The notes under the pieces are model-generated. The model did not search any database. It saw only the letters and a list, made by a program, of their open reading frames with translations, and was not told where the DNA came from. A stretch of DNA of 18,326 nt. Origin: an uncultured Spirochaetales bacterium (GTDB lineage: Bacteria; Spirochaetota; Spirochaetia; Sphaerochaetales; Sphaerochaetaceae). Numbering within the stretch: the first letter of the stretch is position 1; each line of letters opens with the position of its first letter. The translations under genes and the position numbers were made by a program. The stretch lies in the NCBI GenBank assembly GCA_945947045.1, contig CAMEXG010000016.1:1-18326 (forward strand), read 5' to 3'. Positions 1-5,415 of the stretch are shown piece by piece.

Positions 1-41
1 TAGAAGCATGCAAGAATTTTTGTTGCGTTTTGTTGCACTTT

Positions 42-548
42 TTATAGTATTCCCATCATCACCAATTCTCTTTCAGTTTCTTCCGGCGTTGAAAACAGAA
101 TACCGGTTCCGCCTTCACCTCTCCACTCCTTAATGTTTTTGGAAAAATCGTCAATAAGAATAGAACCACTTCCTTTTACATAGTTCACCTTCTCTTTTCT
201 AAGTACCGTATTTACGACAATATCTTTAGATAGATATTTCTCCACCCAGGCTTTTTTATCTGAAGATGCGTTGATAATCCCTCTACTTTCTTTAGGTACA
301 CCTGTCAGTATTCTGCATTTATCACCATATTCTTCATACACTTTCCGAAATAGTTCCAAGGATCCATCTATGGGCTGCAACATGTAGTAAAAGTGATCAA
401 ACTCTCTCATGGCTGCAAATAATAAGTCATCGTCTTCTTTCTTTTTATGCTCTTGGTCTACAACCTTTATATTCAATATCTCCCTTTGGCCTCTTTTGAA
501 ATCCACAAGGACACCATCCATATCAAAATATATGCAATCAATGTTCAT
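42..548 (-). CDS. HAD-superfamily 5'(3')-nucleotidase-like protein
   Basis: This 168-residue cytoplasmic protein looks like a small HAD phosphatase of the 5'(3')-deoxyribonucleotidase (NT5C) type, which removes the phosphate from nucleoside monophosphates. HAD motif I is at residues 9-13 (DMDGV: nucleophile D9, acid/base D11). Motif II is the T82 region (ILTGVP), a lysine follows at 98-99, and motif IV is LIDDF with D133/D134 for magnesium. The length fits NT5C-like proteins (about 170-200 aa) and there is no signal peptide. The ATG follows GGAGAGGA at good spacing. It is the last gene before the left edge and is separated from selD by a terminator, so it is probably monocistronic. Its link to the selenium genes is unclear; a role in nucleotide salvage beside purine hydroxylases is only a guess. 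The substrate is not predictable. Confidence 0.75.
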   Translation of the reverse strand: MNIDCIYFDMDGVLVDFKRGQREILNIKVVDQEHKKKEDDDLLFAAMREFDHFYYMLQPIDGSLELFRKVYEEYGDKCRILTGVPKESRGIINASSDKKAWVEKYLSKDIVVNTVLRKEKVNYVKGSGSILIDDFSKNIKEWRGEGGTGILFSTPEETERELVMMGIL

Positions 549-568
549 TCTGTATTCCTCTCCAACTA

Positions 569-574
569 ATTATA
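569..574 (-). promoter_or_regulatory. Candidate -10 box for the HAD nucleotidase gene
   Basis: A perfect TATAAT is read on the minus strand 21 bases upstream of the nucleotidase ATG. No convincing -35 box lies 16-18 bases further up (TGTAAG at 17 bp is poor). The expected start point near 562 would give a short leader containing the GGAGAGGA ribosome site. It lies in AT-rich DNA just after the selD terminator, which supports separate transcription. Confidence 0.35.
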
Positions 575-661
575 GTTTAAAAGATTAAATACTTACACTT
601 ATAGACATTGATTAAAAAATTCTGAAATAAACCTCAGACCAAAGGTAAATATGAACAATGT

Positions 662-693
662 GTAAAAAGTGAGCTGGAAATAACTCCAGCTCC
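662..693 (-). terminator. Intrinsic terminator after selD
   Basis: On the minus strand a perfect 8-bp stem (GAGCTGGA / TCCAGCTC, positions 692-685 and 678-671) with a 6-base loop is followed by ACTTTTTA. It starts 5 bases after the selD stop codon, as expected for a Rho-independent terminator closing the yedE-to-selD operon. Confidence 0.88.
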
Positions 694-697
694 AACA

Positions 698-1732
698 TTA
701 TATGAATTCAACGCTATACTCTCCCTTTTCCTTAACTCGCCCTATAATTCTTACATAATCCTTATTCAGACGTTTAACTAGTGTTTCACCATCTTTTTCA
801 GGAAGGAAAAGGAGTAGACCGCCGCTAGTTTGGGGATCCAGCATCAAATCTCTAATAGAAAGAGGAATAGACGGAGAGTAATATACCTTTCCATTAACCC
901 AATCCAGATTATTGTACATTCCTTCCGGAATAAAACCGAATCGGGCGAGTTCCTCCGCCTGAGGCAACAATGGAACTTTCTTGGTATCTATCTCCACTGT
1001 AACGCCACTGTTCTCCGCCACTTCCAATGAGTGACCTGAAAGAGAGAAGCCTGTTACGTCCGTCGCTGCATGAACCATAAGGTCTCTTGCAGCATCCCTT
1101 GCCTCTTTATTTAATCTAGTCATAGAATCCAGTGCCGCCTTCTCCGATTCCGGGGACGCTTCTCCACCTTTTACTGCAGTGTTTATTACACCTACCCCGA
1201 TGGCCTTGGTCAAAACAACTACATCCCCCTCTTTTGCTCCGGAGTTCCTCCAGACTTTAGTTTTGTCCATAAAAGCAGTGACGCACAATCCATATTTGGG
1301 AGTGGGATCGGAGATAGTGTGGCCCCCGGCTATGATCGCCCCGCTCTCCTTCACTTTATCTATTCCTCCCCTGAGGATCTTGTCCATTACAGAAATATCG
1401 AGACAAGAAGGGAAGCATAAAAGATTCATTGCACAATTCGGCTCCCCTCCCATTGCATAGATGTCTGACAGAGCATTTGCAGCGGCAATCTGACCGAAAG
1501 CAAAGGGATCATCCACCATAGGAGGGAAGAAGTCTACGGTCTCTACTGCCACGATATCGTCTGTGACTTTATATACGAGGGCATCTTCAGAGCCTTCGAA
1601 GCCTACAACAAGTCTATCTGAAGTCATAACAGGAAGCTTATCGATTACGCTGTGAAGAACAGATGGCGGAAGCTTGGCGGCACAACCACTTGTCTTCACC
1701 ATACTCGTTAATCTTTTCTCACTCTTCTCCAT
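698..1732 (-). CDS. selD: Selenide, water dikinase (selenophosphate synthase)
   Basis: SelD makes monoselenophosphate from ATP, selenide and water, the activated selenium donor. The chosen ATG at 1732 gives 344 aa (E. coli about 347) and places the conserved nucleophile at Cys17 (TSGCAAK), the same position as in E. coli. It has GGAG 8 bases upstream. A longer start at 1756 also has a ribosome-like site and adds a near repeat of the first eight residues (MEKSGESY/MEKSEKRL). The active site carries Cys, not Sec; the second Cys of the E. coli GCGCK motif is Ala. Further signatures are the aspartates in GSEDAL and VETVDFF, and NALSDIYAMGG. The start overlaps the DUF3343 gene and a terminator follows the stop. 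With no selA/selB in the window and Mo-hydroxylase genes close by, I infer supply of a labile selenium cofactor; Sec or selenouridine synthesis encoded elsewhere is not excluded. Confidence 0.96.
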   Translation of the reverse strand: MEKSEKRLTSMVKTSGCAAKLPPSVLHSVIDKLPVMTSDRLVVGFEGSEDALVYKVTDDIVAVETVDFFPPMVDDPFAFGQIAAANALSDIYAMGGEPNCAMNLLCFPSCLDISVMDKILRGGIDKVKESGAIIAGGHTISDPTPKYGLCVTAFMDKTKVWRNSGAKEGDVVVLTKAIGVGVINTAVKGGEASPESEKAALDSMTRLNKEARDAARDLMVHAATDVTGFSLSGHSLEVAENSGVTVEIDTKKVPLLPQAEELARFGFIPEGMYNNLDWVNGKVYYSPSIPLSIRDLMLDPQTSGGLLLFLPEKDGETLVKRLNKDYVRIIGRVKEKGEYSVEFI

Positions 1733-1967
1733 ATAACTTTCTCCACTCTTCTCCATTTCTCTCCCAAACTCCCTCTACGTTTTCATCCAGATGATCTTCC
1801 CAATCGTCTCTATAGAAATAAGCCGCTGTTCCGCAAGATGAGGAGAGGGATCTGGGAACTGGTCTCAGAGTGCATCCCTCTCCAAAGCGACGGCGAAACA
1901 TCATTGCCCCATAGTGAGAGCGAAACGTAGCCACCTTCTCTTTTATTTCTTGATTGTTATTTTCCAT
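1719..1967 (-). CDS. DUF3343 family putative Se/S carrier
   Basis: This 82-residue protein belongs to the DUF3343 group, described as putative selenium/sulfur carriers. The family core is visible as CTLRPVPRSLSSSCGTA at residues 32-48: a Pro-rich loop, then the conserved SSSCG cysteine (C45), with a further Cys at C32. The acidic, Trp-rich tail from residue 53 on is not recognised. The ATG at 1967 lies inside the TusA-like gene (25-nt overlap) with GGAGA very close upstream; a GTG at 1934 would better fit the usual family N terminus (VATFRSH) but has a poor ribosome site. Sitting between a TusA-like carrier and selD, it probably hands selenium or persulfide sulfur between YedE/TusA and SelD, which is an inference from context. 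Confidence 0.82.
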   Translation of the reverse strand: MENNNQEIKEKVATFRSHYGAMMFRRRFGEGCTLRPVPRSLSSSCGTAAYFYRDDWEDHLDENVEGVWERNGEEWRKLYGEE

Positions 1968-2149
1968 TCTCCATCTTTCTCCACACTTGTGGCATTATAA
2001 CCCATAGCGTGAGCAAAACGAGTGACATTTTCTAAAGGAACTCTATTATCCACCAGAACAATGACTCCTTCAGCATGAGATTTCAGAGCTCTCTTTGTAT
2101 TAATAACAGGTTCAGGACAACTTAGTCCTCTGCAATCTACTTCAAACAT
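1943..2149 (-). CDS. TusA/SirA-like sulfur (selenium) carrier, YedF N-terminal type
   Basis: This 68-residue protein is a single TusA/SirA domain: DCRGLSCPEPVI at residues 5-16 carries the CPxP motif with the reactive Cys11, and C6 is extra. TusA-like proteins hold a persulfide on this cysteine. Selenium-linked YedF proteins usually carry a second DsrE-like domain after this one; here the protein stops at residue 68, so only the carrier half is present. Its ATG overlaps the yedE stop (TAATG) after AAGGAGGAG, so it is translationally coupled to yedE. It may take reduced selenium or sulfur coming through YedE and pass it to the DUF3343 protein or SelD. Confidence 0.9.
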   Translation of the reverse strand: MFEVDCRGLSCPEPVINTKRALKSHAEGVIVLVDNRVPLENVTRFAHAMGYNATSVEKDGEWKITIKK

Positions 2150-3219
2150 TATTTCTCCTCCTTAATCTTACTATTGAAGAATGCAATTAGAAGTGCAATT
2201 ACAATTCCAATTATTACAGCACTCTTTCCCCAGACGTTTGGTCCGTTTTCAGTTGCATTTCCAACAAGCTTGAAGTTGTGGGCAAATGCTGCTCCCACAA
2301 ATAGACCGAGAACTGTTATAGCACTGTCAGTATTGCCTTCTCCTGCCATGATCAGCTGTCTGAGAGGGCATCCACCCAGAAGAACTGATGCCAGTCCTAC
2401 TAAAAGCATTCCTAAGAAATTCCAAACATGATTTGTCTGGGCAACTGGCTGACCGGTAAATCCAAGTTTAAAGGAACCAGTGACAAGGTTACCCACAAGA
2501 GCGACGACAAAGATCATTACACTACCTAGTACCAGTGTCCAATCATTTAAGAGAATAATATCTCTTATACCTCCAGCCATACATATTCTGGTTCTTTGGG
2601 CGAGTGCCCCCACTATTACTCCGATTAATAGGGACAACAATAAAGGTGCGTGCATACTTCCCGGTCCTGTTTCACTGAATGCAAGGAGAGACGGGAAAGC
2701 GATGAGTGCAACTAAAAACACAACATTCACTACAGGTAGAGCTACGCCTTCTATTTTGTTCTCTTTATATGCCCTCCCTAAAGAGAAACCACGGGAGATA
2801 AAGAAACATCCAACTGCAATTCCAGCAATAAAGCCAAAGAGTCCCACAAGAGCGTTAAGGTCTCCGCCTGCCAATCTCAACACCATTCTCAATGGGCAGC
2901 CAAGGAAAGTGAGAGCGCCGATCATTACAAAGAAGCCAAGAATAAATCTAATAAAAGGACTAGAACCTCCTCGCGGTTTGAACTCGCCTTTACATAGTGA
3001 AATCAAGAATGATCCCAATACAATTCCTATTATTTCAGGTCTCATGTACTGCACTACTCCTGCAGAGTGCATCTTTACTGATCCCGCCATATCTCTGATA
3101 AAACAAGCGATACAGAATCCCATGTTCTTTGGATTTCCGAAAACTGTAAGAATAATGGCCGATAAGCCCACTACTCCTCCTGCTACCATTAACCCAATCT
3201 TTTCTTTTGATACTTTCAT
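2149..3219 (-). CDS. yedE: YedE-family putative selenium/sulfur transporter
   Basis: This 356-residue inner-membrane protein has about ten hydrophobic segments and belongs to the YeeE/YedE family, in which related proteins carry thiosulfate and the selenium-cluster branch is a putative selenium transporter. The internal duplication is visible: GFCIACFIRD (C36, C39) and FLGCPLRMVLRLAGGD (C108) in the first half match RICMAGGIRD (C213) and GGCPLRQLIMAGEG (C284) in the second. The paired GCPLR cysteines are the expected relay residues for S or Se. The ATG follows GGAGG at 5-6 bases. It is the first gene of the selenium operon, reading away from the 3220-3341 control region. The substrate is inferred from the link to selD. 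Confidence 0.88.
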   Translation of the reverse strand: MKVSKEKIGLMVAGGVVGLSAIILTVFGNPKNMGFCIACFIRDMAGSVKMHSAGVVQYMRPEIIGIVLGSFLISLCKGEFKPRGGSSPFIRFILGFFVMIGALTFLGCPLRMVLRLAGGDLNALVGLFGFIAGIAVGCFFISRGFSLGRAYKENKIEGVALPVVNVVFLVALIAFPSLLAFSETGPGSMHAPLLLSLLIGVIVGALAQRTRICMAGGIRDIILLNDWTLVLGSVMIFVVALVGNLVTGSFKLGFTGQPVAQTNHVWNFLGMLLVGLASVLLGGCPLRQLIMAGEGNTDSAITVLGLFVGAAFAHNFKLVGNATENGPNVWGKSAVIIGIVIALLIAFFNSKIKEEK

Positions 3220-3341
3220 ATATCCTCCAGTACACTATTCTATCCATACTATTTTTAAAAATACAATGAAAAATTAAAACAAAATGCAACAAAACCCCAT
3301 TTTATTTCCCATTACCCAATGGAAAGTGATATATTAATCTT
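3220..3341. promoter_or_regulatory. Divergent control region between selenium cassette and desulfurase-XdhC operon
   Basis: This 122-bp AT-rich gap separates two divergent operons. For the minus strand, TAGAAT lies about 18 bp after TTGTAT just ahead of the yedE ribosome site; the match is weak. For the plus strand, TATATT at 3330-3335 lies 18 bp after TTCCCA (3306-3311). Two dyads are present: a perfect 14-bp palindrome of the form TATTTTT/AAAAATA at 3250-3263 and CCATT-N4-AATGG at 3309-3322. Both overlap the proposed promoters and could be operators, but AT-rich palindromes arise easily by chance. Confidence 0.45.
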
Positions 3342-4484
3342 GTGAATAGAATTTATCTCGATAATGCAGCCACATCATTTCCTAAAGCCCCAGGCTTGGG
3401 AAAAGCATTGGCGGAATATATAGAAAATGGAGTCGTGAACCCCAATAGAACAGAAAGTGCTCTCTCTTATAGAGCATTCGACGTTTCATATGCACTGAGA
3501 GAACACATATCCTCTCTCTATAACTACCCACACCCGGAGTGCATCGCATTTACAAGAAATATCACGGAAGCCTTGAACTGGCTTATTAAAGGATTACTGG
3601 AGAGACAAGACCATGTAATTGTCTCCAGTAATGAACACAATGCAGTAATGAGACCCCTCAGACAAATGGGAATTGACTACTCTATCATTCCTTCTTCTTC
3701 CCATGGCTTTAATGATTATTCTTCCCTCCCTTCTCTTATTAAACCAAATACAAGAGCCATCATTATTAATGCCGCAGGAAATGTATCTGGAGCCATCCAG
3801 GATTTGGAAACTCCTGCAGAGTACGCAAAAAACCACAATTTATTGTTTATCATAGACTCTGCCCAAGCATCTCCATTTGTAGAAATCGATATGGAGAAGC
3901 TAAATGCCTCCGCTGTAGCCTTTACTGGACACAAAGGTCTTTTGGGTCCCCAAGGAATAGGTGGGGCAATAATTAGAAAAGAGCTTGCCCTCTCCATCGC
4001 CCCTCTTATTTCAGGAGGGACTGGAAGTCGGAGTGACAGCGAAGATGTTCCGGATCTTCTTCCTGACAGGCTTAACCCGGGAACAGATAATATGCCTGGA
4101 ATAATAGGTTTGGAACACTCACTGTCTTATATCTCAAAAAACCTGTCTTCTCTATATGACAACGAAAGAGAAATGACAAAAATGCTTATAGAAGGTCTCT
4201 ATAAGATCAATGGAATAATTCTTTTCGGAGCAGGGTTAGAAGAAAACAGGACGAATGTAGTCTCCATAGAAACAGAGGGAATAGATGAGGCTGAAGTCTC
4301 CGCCCTTCTTTTAGAGAGGGGAGGAATAGAAACAAGGGTGGGATTACACTGCTCACCATCTTCTCACAAAACACTGGGTACTTTTCCAAGGGGGACACTA
4401 AGATTCTCACCTGGTCCATTCACAACAAAAGATGAAATAAACTACACCCTGACTCTTCTTAAGGAGATAATGAAAAATGCGTAA
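3342..4484 (+). CDS. Class V aminotransferase: cysteine desulfurase / selenocysteine lyase-like protein
   Basis: This 380-residue PLP enzyme resembles the cysteine desulfurase-like family found with selenium-dependent molybdenum hydroxylases (the EF2568 type). It opens with YLDNAATSFPK. The PLP lysine is K198 in FTGHKGLLGPQG, and the catalytic loop has Cys337 in GLHCSPSSHKTLGT, followed by GTLRFSPGPF. It would pull sulfur from cysteine, or selenium from selenocysteine, as an enzyme-bound persulfide or selenide. The start is GTG at 3342, fixed by the conserved N terminus; the ribosome site is weak. Its last 8 bases overlap xdhC, implying coupled translation. In Rhodobacter capsulatus a NifS-type desulfurase works with XdhC to sulfurate the molybdenum cofactor, and the same pairing is likely here. 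Whether S or Se is delivered cannot be read from the sequence. Confidence 0.88.
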   Translation: MNRIYLDNAATSFPKAPGLGKALAEYIENGVVNPNRTESALSYRAFDVSYALREHISSLYNYPHPECIAFTRNITEALNWLIKGLLERQDHVIVSSNEHNAVMRPLRQMGIDYSIIPSSSHGFNDYSSLPSLIKPNTRAIIINAAGNVSGAIQDLETPAEYAKNHNLLFIIDSAQASPFVEIDMEKLNASAVAFTGHKGLLGPQGIGGAIIRKELALSIAPLISGGTGSRSDSEDVPDLLPDRLNPGTDNMPGIIGLEHSLSYISKNLSSLYDNEREMTKMLIEGLYKINGIILFGAGLEENRTNVVSIETEGIDEAEVSALLLERGGIETRVGLHCSPSSHKTLGTFPRGTLRFSPGPFTTKDEINYTLTLLKEIMKNA

Positions 4485-5415
4485 TACACTATACTCAACT
4501 CTTTATTCCCTACTAAAAAAAGGCGATGTGGAAAGAAGGACAATCTTTCCTGACAAAGTTGCATTATACCAAAAGGGAGAAGAGAAATATAAAGAGGGAG
4601 ATGGGGACTGGGAAAACCCTGACTTAATCGAAAACATAAAACCGGAACCTCACTTGGTCATCTTCGGAGCAGGCCATGTATCAAAAGCAATAGCAGAGAT
4701 GGCACAGATAGTGGAGATGAAAGTAACGGTAATAGACGAAAGAGAGGAAGTGTTAAACAGAGATAGGTTTAATCATGGAGAGGAGCTTATTCTTGAGCCA
4801 TACACATCTTTTCTGAAAAAAGAATCTCCTTTCTTCCGTCCCTACTACATAATCGTAACTCACGGCCACGCTTATGACAGGGCATGCCTGGAATGGTGTC
4901 TGAAATCAAACTATGCATATCTGGGTATGATAGGAAGTAAGGGCAAGGTGGCCACTACTTTCTCTCTCTTAAAAGAGAATGGATTTACAGACGAAGACTT
5001 GAAGAATGTTCATGCCCCCATCGGTCTCCCTATCGGAGCCGTCACCCCGGAAGAAATAGCAGTCTCTATTATCTCTGAAATAATCAGCGTTTTCAGAACC
5101 ACAAAGAACACCATCACTCTTGATCCCTCATACCTGAATAAAGCAATGAAAGACCAGGGGATCAGTGGAAGGATTGTAGAGAAACGTGGTTCCGCACCAA
5201 GAGCTGTCGGTTCAGAGATCTTTATTTCTTCCTTCGGTGAAGTATATGGAACTGTTGGTGGAGGAAGAGTGGAGAAAGAAACTATAGAAGAGGCTAGACG
5301 CATGCTTTCAAAGGGAGAGGACTCGAAACTGATTCACTATAATCTCTCTTCGAAAGGTGACCTTAATATGATCTGTGGAGGGGATGTATCGATGTTGTTC
5401 TCAAAAGTGGAGTGA
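4477..5415 (+). CDS. XdhC-family molybdenum cofactor maturation protein (reversed domain order)
   Basis: XdhC proteins bind the molybdenum cofactor, oversee its sulfuration and insert it into xanthine dehydrogenase-type enzymes. This 312-residue protein has both XdhC domains in unusual order. The Rossmann-like XdhC_C domain comes first, about residues 55-205: IFGAGHVSKA at 62-71, VIDEREE, VTHGHAYD, GMIGSKGK, then IGLPIGAVTPEEIA. The XdhC/CoxI domain follows, about 220-312: EKRGSAPRAVG, GTVGGGRVE, and MICGGDV near the C terminus. In canonical XdhC the CoxI-type domain is N-terminal. The first 50 residues match no domain I recognise. The ATG overlaps the desulfurase stop, with AAGGAG upstream. 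The gene ends directly against the convergent kinase gene with no terminator between. The likely clients are the two hydroxylases encoded from 9752 onward. Confidence 0.9.
   Translation: MRNTLYSTLYSLLKKGDVERRTIFPDKVALYQKGEEKYKEGDGDWENPDLIENIKPEPHLVIFGAGHVSKAIAEMAQIVEMKVTVIDEREEVLNRDRFNHGEELILEPYTSFLKKESPFFRPYYIIVTHGHAYDRACLEWCLKSNYAYLGMIGSKGKVATTFSLLKENGFTDEDLKNVHAPIGLPIGAVTPEEIAVSIISEIISVFRTTKNTITLDPSYLNKAMKDQGISGRIVEKRGSAPRAVGSEIFISSFGEVYGTVGGGRVEKETIEEARRMLSKGEDSKLIHYNLSSKGDLNMICGGDVSMLFSKVE

Noticed and set aside
21..36. TGTTGC repeat near the left edge, resembling TGCAACAAAAC at about 3284-3294
   Set aside because: An 11-base match in AT-rich DNA is expected many times by chance in a window of this size; there is no second line of evidence for a shared operator.
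2480..3277. 265-codon plus-strand open frame opposite yedE
   Set aside because: It lies wholly antisense to a clear YedE protein, has Pro/Thr/Ile-rich composition and no ribosome site; it is a shadow frame.
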